The translations under genes were made by a program, and so were the position numbers. 64,000 nucleotides of DNA, from the NCBI GenBank assembly GCA_932294295.1, contig OW028580.1, forward strand, positions 31,008,136 through 31,072,135, read 5' to 3'. This document shows, one piece after another, positions 23,601 to 35,934 of this stretch. This stretch comes from Alitta virens. Taxonomy: Eukaryota > Annelida > Polychaeta > Phyllodocida > Nereididae. The notes under the pieces are model-generated. The model did no database searches. It was given only the letters and a program-made list of their open reading frames with translations, and was not told the DNA's origin. How positions within the stretch are numbered: position 1 is the stretch's first letter; every line of letters starts with the position of its first letter.

Positions 23601-24582
23601 TTCCCTAGAGGCAAGTGAAAAAAGGCTCTTCTTCTGTGACTTTTTTCTTTCCAAGATTGCATCTCTTCTTGGGTCCTATGGTGAAATGTTAAAGTTAAAA
23701 CAGCAAACAGGAACAGCAGCAGAGAAGAATACGGCGAGGTCGATCAGTTTCTATCAAAAGCAAAGGTGTGAATGAAGTTTGCCTGCGACTGATTATATAC
23801 TGCTGGCCGAGGTCACGTGATGAGCCAACTGGCCCTGCACCCGTCGTTCCCCCGTCGTTCACCCGTCATTCACCTATAGCAGCCGGTGACTTACTCATGG
23901 CACACATGAGTCAAACGTAGTGTACATAGGTATTGATTTTTCTATACGTAGAAACCGGTGACCTATCCGTGGTACACGTGAGTGCACACGTAGAATCCGA
24001 CGGTTTAATCGTCGCACACGTACCTCTCCCGCCGGGTTCTTGACACCCAAGTGTGTGACGGTTAACCCGCCGGCTTCTACGAGTGTCTCCCGTGTGACTT
24101 GGCGTATGCCACGAGTGCCTCTATGGCAATGACGGCTTCACTACCGTTGCTAACTATAAACAATCACCTGAGAGTTTTCTACAAGTTTTGAACATGAGCA
24201 AAACATCCATCGATTTTGGCGGTTGTTCTCGATTCGGGGATGACAGCAAGCAATCGAGTAAGTGTGTTCACCGTCTTCTATGACAACCTCCTGATAACCA
24301 CGGTTGCAGAACGGATGCCCAATTTTGCGTACATCATTCTTTGAGAGCAATACAGCTTCACCGGGAAGACCGGCTATGTGAGAACCCCCCTTTAGTCGAT
24401 GTTGTGGTTGGCAGCGTAAGCACCTCCTTGTTAAGGTCTTTCATTGAGCTCTTCAATGGAAGAAATACTGTAGGGGTATGATATTTTGATGGAAGCATGG
24501 TTACTTCTATGAGCAAAGAATACAGCGCATAGGGTTTATTCAGAGTTGGGGTTCTTAAATTTAATATATATTTTCTTGGGGT

Positions 24583-25910
24583 AATTACCCTATGAATGTA
24601 AATGCTATAACTTCTGTTTGGGTGATTAAATTTGATTCAAATTTGGTTTGCATACCCTACAGGGTGCTAGCTAATGTTCTTACCCTTTTAGGGTTGTCGA
24701 AGGGTAATTGCCCCATGATGGGGTAAAATGCCATAACTTCTGTTAGGGTGATTGGATTTGCTTCGAATTTGGTTTGTATACTCTATAGGGTGTTAACATA
24801 CTGTTATAACACTTCTATGGTTGCAGTTGGGTAAATACCCAATGATGGGGTAAAATGCCTTAACTTCTGCTTTCAATTCGGTTTTCTTACACTATAGGGT
24901 GCTAGCATCATGTTCTAAAACTTTAGGGATGCCAAAGAGTAATTACCCGATGATGGGGTAAAATCCTGTAACTTCTGTTTCGGCGATCGGATTTGCTTCG
25001 AATTTGGTTTGCCTCCCCTATAAGGGTGCTAGCATCATGTTCTAACCATGATGGGGTGAACTTCTATTTGCGTGATTGGATTTCATTTGAATTTGTTTGC
25101 TTACCCTACATGGTGCTAGCATCATGTTCTAACCCTTTTAGGGTTGTTGAAGGGTAATTTCCCCATGATGGGGTGAAATGCCATAGCTTCTATTTTGGTG
25201 ATCAGATTTGCTTCAAATTTGGTTTGCTTACCCTACAGGGTATCAGCATCATGTTCTAACACTTTTTGCTGAAGGGCTATTACCCCATGAGGGGTAAAAT
25301 GCTATAAATTATTTTGGGTGATTGGATTTGCTTCGAATTTGGTTTGCTTACCTTACATGGTGCAAGCATCATGTTCTAACCCTTATAGGGTTGGCAAAGG
25401 GTTATTACCCCATGATGTGGTAAAATGCTATAACTTGTATTTGGGTAATTAGATTTGCTTAGAATTTGGTTTGCTTACAGTACATGGTGCTAGCATTATG
25501 TTCTAACCCTTTTAGGGTTGTCAACGGGTAATTACCCCATGATGGGGTAAATGCTATAACTTTTGTGTGGGTGATCAAATTTGCTTCGAATATGGTTTCC
25601 TTACCTATAGGGTTTTTAGCATCAAGTTCTAACACTATAAGGGTTTTCAAGGGTAATTACCCCATGATGGGGTAAATGCTACAGGTAACTTCTGATTATG
25701 TGATTGGATTTGCTTCAAATGTGGTTTGTTTACTCTATAGTATGTTCCCTTCATATTGTAACACTTTTTTGATGCCATGGGGTAATTAGGCCTTTATGGG
25801 GTGAAATGCTATAGCTTCCTTTGGAAGTTTGGATGTTCACAGTATTGGTTTGCACACACAGGGTGTTATGATCATGTTGTCTTTGGGTACCCATGAAGGG
25901 GTAAAATTAT
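24583..25910. repeat. Tandem array, about 125-bp unit, 11-12 copies
   Basis: The unit holds TTACCCCATGATGGGGTAAA (itself a small palindrome), then ATGCTATAACTTCTG, GTGATTGGATTTGCTTCGAA, TTGGTTTGCTTACCCTA, GGTGCTAGCATCATGTTCTA and ACCCTTTTAGGGTTG. ATGGGGT landmarks are seen near 24717, 24845, 24953, 25049, 25167, 25412, 25542 and 25667. It adjoins the right end of the Harbinger element within 200 bp. No gene is seen. Confidence 0.88.
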
Positions 25911-26169
25911 GAATTTAATAAGGCTTCAGATCCTGGACCCTCACGGCTAAGCCAAAAAACCACTTCATTAAACAATAGAAGCTTTAGTGCAATGTACAGT
26001 AAACTTCAATTATCATCAGATTTCACTCGAATGTCACATTCACAGGAGTGAATTGTATATGCTATCGATAGCTGCATTCAAGCAAATCTTTTCAATGATA
26101 AATATTAGGTTCATTTTAGAATAAAAACAGTGCATGTATTAATTATCCTACCAATCCCATGGTTAATTG

Positions 26170-26173
<4 letters not shown>

Positions 26174-26213
<40 letters not shown>
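26174..26213. repeat. (TA)n microsatellite
   Basis: About 20 perfect TA units. Shorter TA runs occur at 16889-16916, 17553-17572, 39989-40009 and 53085-53106. Confidence 0.95.
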
Positions 26214-26216
<3 letters not shown>

Positions 26217-26439
26217 TTTAAGAGGAGATATGAGCTCGAGATAAGATCATATTTTATTTAGTCAGGGGATGACAAATAAGACAAATAACACAAGCACTTA
26301 GAAAACTGAATGGTTGCAATGCCTTCGCGCTGTTCAGCAGGTGAGTCTTTTGATGAATCGCCACGTCTGATTTTTTTATTCTGTGCCTCGACCATTTTTA
26401 TAGTTGTTTACAAGTCATTATGCAAAAAAAAAGAAAGCA

Positions 26440-27512
26440 TATTGTGACAGTCTTGTCACAATATTGTAGATCACATTGTTGCAGTATGAAAGTGTGGACC
26501 CTAGAAAAGTGTGCGGCAACATTTCTGATAATATTCCCAAAAACATTATGAATATATTGTTAGAACAATCAGATTATTTTTACAAGTAATCCTTCCAATA
26601 CAATATTGTGAGAATATTTTCACAGCATTGACATGTTTAACTAACATTTTAAGAGTATTGCATATCATATTGTCACCACATTAAAGTGTCCACAGTAGAA
26701 ACATTATTGCACATGTTTCCCTGAAACATAGCCAGGAGAATACTCATGACATTGATATTATTGTATTGAACAAATACTGTGACTACTTGCAGAACATATT
26801 GTCACAAGATTGAAGTGTGGACTCTGAACCCTTTTAAGCAATATTTTCCAAATATTAAGAACAAAGATTTTGACAATATTTTATAACATGATTTAGATTT
26901 AATATATAAAATATAACACAACATGTCTGGAATAAGGAGAGAAAATCTTTATGAACATTCGATCAGTATCTGGCAGTTATCAATTTCAACAAAACTGCAA
27001 TTAGTTCTTTTAATGCTGAATATATAAATGGCACATCAGTATATACCTCTGAAAATTATAATTAAAAAAAAAAGTTTAAATTGAAACTCAGCATATAAGC
27101 TATATATTATTTACATTTGCATGACATCAGTGACTGTGTTGCCATCCATTTATGATATTGCAAATTCTTTAGAGGTTGACCGGGCAACAAACAAATCAAA
27201 TTTCAAAGGGAATTAATCTTCATTTGTTTTCTACAATGACTTATCACGGACAAAGCTACAAAAAATAACAAAAATGCCAACCTATTTCGCAGATGTTCTT
27301 TGATTTTGTTGCTGAGACTTGAAAACTCTCTCCATATCAAAATGGCTACCATATAATCCCTAGATGGCGCTTGTAAATTTAAATTAATATTTCCATAATG
27401 TGAATAAAAACATTGCAGCAATATTTTTAATGATATTAAATATTGCACAGACATCATTACAACATACATATTATCATTTACCTAATGTTGTGACAATATT
27501 ATTTGAGCATAA
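26440..27512. repeat. Diverged repeat region, left flank of the Ngaro-like insertion
   Basis: AT-rich sequence in which the landmark GAAAGTGTGGACCCTAGAAA (or variants), followed by a GGCAACATT-type motif, recurs at about 26487, 26688 and 26814. It recurs again beyond the inserted element at about 33583 and 33810. The spacing of 130-226 bp suggests an old tandem array that the element split. No gene is seen. Confidence 0.65.
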
Positions 27513-28017
27513 ATGTTATTTATTATTTAGACTAATAAATGTAATTAATCAAATAAATTAAATACCCCTACCTTCCGGTCGTTGATGCGCACTAGCGCCG
27601 TAGCTTAGCCAATCCTGCAACTGGCCACTCAGGAGCGTTATCTTGTTGGCCCCCCTCCCCTTATAAGCTGGGGATACGCCGCTTGCATTCATAACAACTT
27701 TTCTGTTGGCTATACATCAATTCGCCTGATCGTTCGCTTTCATTCACTGCACAGTGCACCTGCACTTGCACGTGAGGCTTTGTTTGCCTAAGCCTGCTGC
27801 TGTCTTCAATTGCTGAGCCCTGCTGAGCCGACCTAAAGCTGTGAAGTCTTTTGTACTACGGGTCACACCTCTGTACAACATCCTGCTCTGCGATATCCTG
27901 CTCTGACAACATTCTTCTGTGCATCAGTGACCACTGTCAGTCTATAGTCTATAGTCTACTTGGTAAGAGCTGCTTGATCGATATAAGCATTCTTTTTGCA
28001 CGTTATGTAATAAGAAT

Positions 28018-28485
28018 ATGACCAAGAACAGAGCTAGAAGGAGATGCAGAGCTTGTGATCGTCTGGCAAAAGGTCACCAGGGTCTGGTTGGGGTCGGAAA
28101 TTGTTTCATTATTTCCGAGGCCGCAAGCGCTGCCAGCACTAGTACCATGTCCGAAAATGAAGCAGCCAATGGCATAGAAGCAAGTGTGAATATGAGTAAG
28201 CCAGGGAGTAACGAATACCTGGCAGTTTCTGACAGGCCAAAGTCCTTTAGCGAGCACGACCGAGAGTTACCAGTAAGGCTCCCTGGCCAAGTCCCGTCAG
28301 ATTCCGCCCCAGGCAGCGAGGCAGGTTCGGCCAGTCTCAATAGGCTGCCAAGCTCGTCTGAAGGAGCCGGTGCTAGACAGTACTTGGTTAGTGACGGTAA
28401 CCAGTTCAGGTGTGACCAAGATTATGGAGGTGAAGCACCCATGTATGGGTTTAGTGGCGAAAACAATAGCATATATATAGCTTGA
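28018..28485 (+). CDS. Gag-like ORF1 of the Ngaro-like element (first part)
   Basis: This 155-residue open frame starts with a basic N terminus (MTKNRARRRCRACDRLAKG, with a CxxC) and continues as Ser/Ala/Gly-rich sequence. Its place ahead of the RT region suggests ORF1/gag. Beyond 28485 the same protein probably continued to about 29220, where overlapping short frames on both strands indicate frameshifts. No conserved domain was recognised. Confidence 0.5.
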   Translation: MTKNRARRRCRACDRLAKGHQGLVGVGNCFIISEAASAASTSTMSENEAANGIEASVNMSKPGSNEYLAVSDRPKSFSEHDRELPVRLPGQVPSDSAPGSEAGSASLNRLPSSSEGAGARQYLVSDGNQFRCDQDYGGEAPMYGFSGENNSIYIA

Positions 28486-29582
28486 GGGGAGAGAGGCCAG
28501 GTTGGCTGGAGAACCAGAGCAAGTGGGTAGTAGTTGACAGCTACGAGGCTGACCTGAGAGTCGGCTGGAGTCCGATAGGTCTAAGACCGGCTGGCAGAGC
28601 TGGATGGGTGCACGACTGAGGGCATGGTGACCATAGGTTTAAGCCCATGCTGTGTGGGGGAGGCGAGAGGCCCAGGCAGCTGTTTCGCCATCGATTCGAG
28701 GTAGATGAAGGCAGGCAGTACGTCGAGGCAGTGAGGCCCAGTGCCAAATCCGTGCAGTTTGTCGATGACGTCGCTCGTGCAGCCCCGGAAGAGCATCTGG
28801 AACCAGGGCCATGAATTCGAGCCAGAATTGTCCAAAGCGTTTGAGAGGGATTTGCAGGAGGCGCTTTCTGGCAGGTACCCCGCCAGAATGGCCAATTACG
28901 ACGTGTACTCTGCGCCCTGGGCCTGAGAGGCAGCAGAAACGCTTCACCCGCAGTTTTTGTGAGCGAATCAGCCCACGTACGCCAGAGGCCACCCCGGCGT
29001 CTGGAGAGAATATGGCAATACTGGTGCCAGGTGTCATGAACATATTACGAACAATTTTCCACCGGGCACAGAGTATGTGCCGGTCAAAATCAAGGAGGCA
29101 GCGCTCAGTGGTGAGTTTGTTGATTTAGCCGACCTTATGAATAATAATGTGTTTGAGAATGAGGACATTAAGAGTTATGTTGATGACAAAGGTACCAGCG
29201 TAACAGAAAGGAGATAGCAAATTCCTTTAAATAGCTCAAAGCTTGGGGCACGTATGAGCTATTGCTCTGTAGCCGTTACGGATTTAATGTTTTTAAAGAA
29301 ATGGCAGCTTATCGCGCATTTATTATTACCAAAATATTTAAGTTGCCATTCGTGATGATGCGCTATAAACAGTTTCTAAGTAACCAGAGGTCTTTGGCTT
29401 TGCCAAGTTAATTCAGGAGCTTTATGTAGTAACTTTTGATGCAGCAGCTCTTATTAGGAGTGTCAGTAGGTGCGCCCGTTGTGCATCCAGTGACCACAGT
29501 GGCTTAGACTGCCCCTTTCTGGCCCCTGGGCAGGCGTATAGCGACCTGTCCAAAGTCAGCAGGAAAGTCCAGGGGGGAGGAG

Positions 29583-31136
29583 GTGCAGTCAGCCACAGTG
29601 TCCCGCAGGCGGGTGAGACATGTGGGCTGTTCCAATACGGCCGATGCGGAGGAGCCAGCTGTAAAAGGGTACACAAATGTATATGCTGCAGGGGGTCAGA
29701 TGGGTTTATTGTCTGTGTCAAATGCTCCAGAGTCAGGCCGAGTGCCAGTAGCATACCTTAATATTGAATATTGGTGTCTGATGCTCCCGTTGGTGTATAG
29801 CCCAGCCTGGGCAGAGAGGAAGGTGATTCAGCTGTCCGAAGGCGTCCGGATAGGTCGGCCGCCAGCTGCAGCAACAATTATTTCACCAAACTGGCCTTCA
29901 GCATATGAGCTTTCTGAGCAGGTTTCAAATGTTATCGACGCTGATCTAGCAGCAAGGAGGCTTTATGATCCGTTCGTTGAGCGGTCTTATGAGCATTGTG
30001 TTGTGTCACCGCTAGGGCCTTTATGAAGCGGGACTGATCAAAGATCAGGTTGATCCATGACCTCTCATATCTGCCCCTGTATTCCGTGAATTCGGACATT
30101 GACCTGAGGAGTTTTCACTGCACTACGCTTCAGTAGATGATGCTGTTTATTTCTGTGCTAAGTTTGCTTGCCCTTATTTGGCCAAGCTGGATTTGCGTGA
30201 TGCATACAAGCACGTGGGCGTGAATCCTGCTGACTGGCATCTAATAGGCTTGCGCTGGGATTCAGCTGGCAAATCCTGCTTCTATTTTTCCAAGTGTGTC
30301 TGCAGGGTTCGCGGTACAAGCAAGCAAGGTCACTGCTCCGGTTGTATGTGTAGAATTCCTGGGTATTATCATTGTCGCCAGGAAGAGCGAACTTCGCATC
30401 TCTCTTGACAGAGGGGTCGAGATTAAAGGAATTCTCGCAGGGTGGTGCAGCAGGCGAGTAGGTACCAAAAGAGACCTCCAGAGTCTAATAGGTAAGCTTG
30501 CTTTTGCCGCGCGTGTGCACACAGGCCGGGCGTTCCTGGGCAGGTTAATTTGCTTGGCCAAAAGTCCTAAGTATCCCCATCATAAGGTAAGACTCACTAG
30601 GGAGGCTATGTCGGATATCGAATGGTGGGATAAATGTATCGACTCTCATAATGGATCTTTTATGTATGAAGATGATTGTTCAGTTGGCATAGTGCATCAC
30701 GTTTACACCGACGCCAGTAATTATGGTTACGGCACGGTGATTGCGGATGAGTGGTTTGCAATTGCGTATGCAGGTGGGAGCCAGCATCTAGTCTCTTTTT
30801 CTCAACTGGAGGGAGATGCATGCAGCAGCCAAAGTTATGGCTGCTTGGGCAGGTGACCTTAGAGGTTTGAAAGTCATAGACAATTCGGCGGTATGTGGGA
30901 TACTCAATAAGTATTACACCCCGGCGGCTGATATTATGGAGTTTGTCCGGTTTTGGTGTCTGGCAGTCGAAGAGTATAGTATATCAGCTGCAGTCATTTA
31001 TATAGCCACAGATGATAATGTGCAGGCCGACATTCTGAGCAGAGACCGCCTAGCGGAGTTTGAGACTGGATTAGCCGGTCATCGTTCAGTTCGTGTGTGG
31101 CCCTCTAGTGTCAATTACTTTGGTGTCAACGTTTGA
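29583..31136 (+). pseudogene. RT and RNase H of the Ngaro-like element, catalytic region deleted
   Basis: The RT fingers/palm region is visible in YLAKLDLRDAYKHVGVNPAD (about 30172-30231, first catalytic Asp) and in WHLIGLRWDSAGKSCFYFSK. The next recognisable block is KVTAPVVCVEFLGIIIV (about 30327-30377). Between these two blocks roughly 80 residues that should hold the YxDD box are missing. RNase H follows, with VYTDASNYGYG (about 30700) and, after a frameshift near 30815, IDNSAVCGILN and DDNVQADILSRDRL (about 31012-31053). The last is typical of the RNase H of DIRS-like elements. Confidence 0.8.
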
Positions 31137-31226
31137 CCTCTTATGTATTCCAGATCTGGAGGTTAGGGTTGCTTCACTGGTCTACTCCGGTCTACTCGCA
31201 AATCCTACTCTACTGCCCTTAAGAGC

Positions 31227-32060
31227 TTGTATAGCCTTTGTCCGCTCAATTTTGATGAACTCACTGTCTTACGATTTTTAACTCATCTTACCGCACGTTC
31301 CCTTGCGCTCAGCACGATCAGAGTTTACATATCTGGGGTGAGAGCTTGGCTCATATCGATGGGTGCTGCTCCACCAGAGATATATTCACCACGTCAAGTG
31401 GGCTCTCAAAGCCGTAGAACGCCAGGGGACGGCCCCGTCGCAGGCTGCGCCTGTATCATATAGCATGTTGGTCAAGGTACTCGCCGTCTTACCTAATTCA
31501 CCTGATATCCTCATGCTTTTTAGCGCCATTACCCTAGCTTATTTTGCTTGTCTCAGGTCCGCTGAGTACTATGTATCTAGTACCGGTGTATCACCTCTTT
31601 TGGGCAATTCGCTGGTTTTCCATCACCATATAATTCCATTTATTACTATAACTGTTGCTGCATCTAAAACCTCCTCCGAGGGTTTCTCAGCAGTAGTTGG
31701 ATGTTCAGGTACCCTTGTTTGTGCCGTTTGCTCCCTAAGAACGTACCTAGCTGTCATGGGGGGGGGGGGGTCACCAACCCAGCCTCTATTTCTGTTTCTT
31801 GGGGGTACCCCCCTATCTCATGCCTCCCTTTCTAGAGCCATGAAGTGGATGTTTTCGCTGGCAGGTTTTGATGCCACATCTATTACGCCACATTCCCTCA
31901 GAGCAGGAGTGGCCACAGACGCAGCAGCACTTCAGCTGCCAGAGGCAGTCATTAAACGGCTGGGTAGGTGGCGTTCAGACGCCTGAAAGGTCTACATTAG
32001 GCCATCAGACAGTCAATCAACCATGCTGGCAGTTAAACTGGCCTCAGGCAAACAAAGTCT
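31227..32060 (+). pseudogene. Tyrosine recombinase of the Ngaro-like element, stop near the active site
   Basis: The N-terminal SAM-like part is in LTHLTARSLALSTIRVYISG (about 31280-31338). The catalytic domain has an Arg in YFACLRSAEY (about 31540-31570), the HxxR box in TPHSLRAGVATDAA (about 31888-31929), and GRWRSDA followed by a TGA at 31984, then KVYIRPSD in the same frame. In relatives the sequence continues as SDAY..YI, so a Tyr codon has probably become TGA just before the catalytic Tyr region. A frameshift lies near 31360, and a G10 tract sits inside the frame at 31758-31770. Confidence 0.82.
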
Positions 32061-32160
32061 CATTGCACTTCACCTTCATCTACGAATGCTTGAGCCTTTG
32101 TTCAGCTTTCTTTTAGTGCAGCAACGATGCCCTTGGGATTGCCAACGGCAGGTTCGGGAT

Positions 32161-33567
32161 GTCCATGAGGGCATCACTTTCATGCAGTTCTCAATGTGAT
32201 TTATGTTTCGCCAATAAATGGCAGGTTTTTGTCCTCATTTATACAAAGCTCCGCTCATTGTCTTTATTGAGTTAAATGTTATTTATTAGTTAGACTAATA
32301 AATGTAATTAATCAAATAAATTAAATACCCCTTTCTTCCGGTCGTTGATGCGCACTAGCGCTGTAGCTTAGCCAATCCTACCACTGGCCACTCAGGCGCG
32401 CAATCCTGTCCGTCCCCCTTCCCTTATAAGCTGGGGATATGCTGCTTGCATTCATTCGTAACAACTATTCTCCCACCAACTTGCTCCTATAGGGGGTTAT
32501 TCTTAAAAAAGCAGGACCTTTCTGTTTCTTTTTAGTTGCTTACACTAATTTGCATGTTTGGCATGGTTTGTCTATACCATCGATTTAAGATTTAGCATCT
32601 CATGTTTGGATGCCTGCATTGCATGCATGTTTGCGTGTGTATTTGATTGATTTATACTATGCATAATGAATGCTGTTTGTATTTCATTAAGTTTAATAAT
32701 GTTGTCTAGCATGAAGGATTTGTGCATGTAGACTGCTTTGTGTAAATCATTAAGATAATAATGTAATGCATGTTAATAGGTGATGTAATTGTCTCATGTT
32801 GAGGGGTGTCCATGAGGGCATCACTTTCATGCAGTTCTCAGTGTGATTTATGTTTCGCCAATAAATGGCAGGTTTTTGTCCTCATTTATACAAAGCTCCG
32901 CTCATTGTCTTTATTGAGTTAATGTTATTTATTAGTTAGACTAATAAATGTAATTAATCAAATAAATTAAATACCCCTTTCTTCCGGTCATTGATGCGCA
33001 CTAGCGCTGTAGCTTAGCCAATCCTACCACTGGCCACTCTGGCGCGCAATCCTGTCCGCCCCCCTTCCCTTATAAGCTGGGGATATGCTGCTTGCATCTA
33101 TCGTAACAACTATTCTCCCACCAACTTGCTCCTATAGGGGGTTATTCTTAAAAAAGCAGGGCCTTTCTGTTTCTTTTTAGTTGCTTACGCTAATTTGCAT
33201 GTTTGGCATGGTTTGTCTATACCATCGATTTAAGATTTAGCATCTCATGTTTGGATGCCTGCATTGCATGCATGTTTGCGTGTGTATTTGATTGATTTAT
33301 ACTATGCATAATGAATGCTGTTTGTATTTCATTAAGTTTAATAATGTTGTCTAGCATGAAGGATTTGTGCATGTAGACTGCTTTGTGTAAATCATTAAGA
33401 TAATAATGTAATGCATGTTAATAGGTGATGTAATTGTCTCATGTTGAGGGGTGTCCATGAGGGCATCACTTTCATGCAGTTCTCAGTGTGATTTATGTTT
33501 CGCCAATAAATGGCAGGTTTCTGTCCACATCTATACAAAGCTCCGCTCGTTGTCTTTATTGAGTTAA
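32161..33567 (+). repeat. 3' split direct repeats of the Ngaro-like element
   Basis: A unit of about 646 bp starting GTCCATGAGGGCATCACTTT occurs at 32161 and 32808, with a partial third copy at 33453-33567. Each unit is B (about 115 bp, ending CTTTATTGAGTTAA), then A (about 190 bp, the same as the element's 5' end at 27513), then a spacer of about 340 bp. Units differ by only a few bases. A standard Ngaro element has A1-ORFs-B1-A2-B2; here there is one extra unit. Confidence 0.88.
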
Positions 33568-34259
33568 TGTAACATTATGATAGTGTGGACCTAGAAATAC
33601 TTGCAGCAACATCATTAATCATATTATAACAAAATATTATGGAAATAATGGCAGAACACATTTTCATTAGGTGAATAAAATCCTTCTTGCAATGTGTTTA
33701 ATAACATATTTAAAAAATATGGCAACAGATATTTTTACGACATCCACATTATCATTCAAATTATGTTGTGGTAATATTATTTGAGCATAATGTGACAATA
33801 TGAAAGTGTGGACCCTAGAAATGCTTGCGGCAATATTATAAATCATATCATCAAGAAACATTATCAAAATAGTTTAACCATGTAAATTATATTATATAAT
33901 GTTGTCTCAACATTTCCACAATCTGTTTTGGAACATTTTTTGTCAAATGTCCCAATGAGTGAGTGCTAATATTATTCAAAAGTTGTCGTGTTTGCAGGGG
34001 TGGTCAAGGCACTCATGAGATTTCAGGTAAAGTTTTCTTAGCGACAAGCTTTTGAATAAAAAGCAACAAAAACAAGATGAATGGTGAAATATAATATTAT
34101 GAGGTGAATTACTAGTTCTGTGCCTTGCAACATAAAAAGTAATGCTTTCTTTTACAGTAAAATAAAGATTGAGATTCATGAAATCCATTCTGAGTCCTAA
34201 AATTGGTACCAGACTCGATACTGTCACCTAAGCATCCTATGAATATAAGATATGATGTT

Positions 34260-35226
34260 GACAAGCAGTATAATAGATCATATTTAATCTATCACATGCT
34301 TTATGGAATCCAAGATACATCATTAAGATTATTAGAAAGCTACTTGCATAATAGAAAGCAATATGTGATATTTAATGAAACATGCTCTGATTTATTGACA
34401 TTAAAAACTGGTGTACCCCAAGGGTCCATATTAGGACCTTTGTTGTTCATCATCTATTTGAATGACCTAATTAATACAGGCCTGTTATATGTTTAAGCCA
34501 GTGATTTATGCTGACGACACTACCCTTTTTGCAGTAATTGAAGCATTTGGAAATGATAAAGACGAATTATAAAGAAATATAAATAACGAATTAAGAATGA
34601 TAAATCTATGGTTCAAATCCAATAAACTTTCAATAAATGGTAATAAAACAAAAGCAATGCTCTTTCACTCTGCACAAAAAAACCCACAAAAGATTGAAAT
34701 GCAGATGGATGGGGCGAATTTGGAATTTGTCGATAACTTTAACTACCTAGGTATAAATATTGATTCAAATTTAACATGGAAGCTTCACATTCAAAAAGTA
34801 TATAATAAAGTCTCTCATACCATTGGTATTATGTCTAAATTAAAGCAGGTTTTACCTTTGACCATTCTAGTTACGATATATAATTCTTTAAATTTTCCAT
34901 ACTTAAATTATGGCATTCTTGTCTGGGGAGCAAGTGTAAACAGATTAATTAGACTGCAGAAGAAAGCGGTACGTTTAGATGCGAAAGCTAAATATAATGC
35001 TCACACAGGGCCTATTTTCAAAATGTTCAAACTACTAACTGTGAATGATATCCTGAAATGGCAAGAACTAAGATCCTACCAGCCTACTTTCAATGCTCCA
35101 TGTTTATTCGACAATCTGAAGTACATGAATATAATACAAGAAACGCAAATGACTACAGAAATCCCTAAAGTAGACATTCATTTGTCAAAAATAGCATTAG
35201 ACATAGATTGCCTACAGTATATATAA
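34260..35226 (+). mobile_element. 5'-truncated non-LTR retrotransposon RT fragment
   Basis: Recognisable blocks are LYGIQDTSLRLLESYLHNRK and TGVPQGSILGPLLFIIYLND (about 34408-34467), then VIYADDTTLF at 34501-34530 after a +1 frameshift, and NYLGINIDSNLTWKLHI (about 34741-34791). A TAA at 34570 breaks the frame after the ADD box. The order and motifs match the CR1/Jockey group. It differs in sequence from the element at 3772, so it is an independent insertion. The region before the YGI block is missing. Confidence 0.82.
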
Positions 35227-35934
35227 CCACTGTCCATTAAATATCAGGACTAAAATCCACACACACACAGTATCTCCGGATTTGCCAGATATGCTAAGAA
35301 TGACCTTATTAGTAAATATGACACATGTTGTTCAATTATAAATTGCTACATTTGTCAATATACAGGTTAGAGTAAATCCCTGCAACCCAAACTGTCCTCT
35401 GTCTAGTCCTGTCTTTTGCAAATTTTCCCTTTTTGTGTTTTCTATTGTGTTCCCAATGGGATTCTTCTTTTCTTTTTCTGATTGAATAATCTTTATTGAA
35501 AATATAATGACTTCTATTCATAGATGGCCTAAACAATTTTTAGCTTAAATAGCATGTGAATTTCATTTACTTGATCCGGCCTTGCAACAATTCAAATATT
35601 GTACAATACAATATATATAATTTTGACTCATCAAGTTTGTTTGTGGGAAAGAGACTACTGACTACCCATAATGGCCACCTAAAATGCTCAGTCTTAGTAC
35701 AGCATGTGAATGTCATCAAATTGATATGGTCACAATAAAATGCTCATTTGGATAAATAGCATGTGAATGTCATCAATAAGATAACATGGGCTCAGTGATC
35801 TCCTTCTTACAACATGCTCGATTGCAATAAACAATCTTAGTGACATCCTTCCAAACATCTTCATTTATATAAATGTAATGTAAACTAAATATGCCATATT
35901 GTCATTCACTAATAATTATTTAATTGGATCTCTC

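Larger units (their letters stand above)
19772..24391. mobile_element. PIF/Harbinger DNA transposon, near full length, decayed
   Basis: Terminal inverted repeats start AGGGGGGTTCTCACATAGCC at 19772 and, read inward from 24391, show the same 20 bases followed by GGT. The flanking TTA (19769-19771 and 24392-24394) is a 3-bp duplication of the TWA type made by PIF/Harbinger transposases. Inside are a broken HARBI1-type transposase on the plus strand and a second, MADF/Myb-like DNA-binding ORF on the minus strand. This is the two-gene organisation known for the superfamily. A TATATAAG box at 20191 lies about 60 bp before the transposase start. A roughly 600-bp AT-rich insertion interrupts the transposase. 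Both ends are GC-richer than the flanks. Confidence 0.93.
27513..33567 (+). mobile_element. Ngaro-type (DIRS superfamily) tyrosine-recombinase retrotransposon
   Basis: Order of parts: a 5' repeat A (27513 to about 27705) with the TATA-like CCCTTATAAGCTGGGGAT; a gag-like ORF; RT plus RNase H; a tyrosine recombinase; then a 3' block of direct repeats in which a B segment, a copy of A and a spacer are repeated. Split direct repeats together with a tyrosine recombinase, and without DDE integrase or an aspartic protease, define Ngaro-like elements. Left flank (TTATTTGAGCATAA) and right flank (TGTAACATTATGATAG) join into a sequence matching the array copy at 33777-33812. The insertion site can therefore be read directly, and no target duplication is seen, as expected for this mechanism. 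All ORFs are damaged. Confidence 0.9.

Noticed and set aside
24583..25910. CRISPR-like regular repeats
   Set aside because: Units are contiguous diverged tandem copies in a eukaryotic genome, with no short constant repeats separated by unique spacers.
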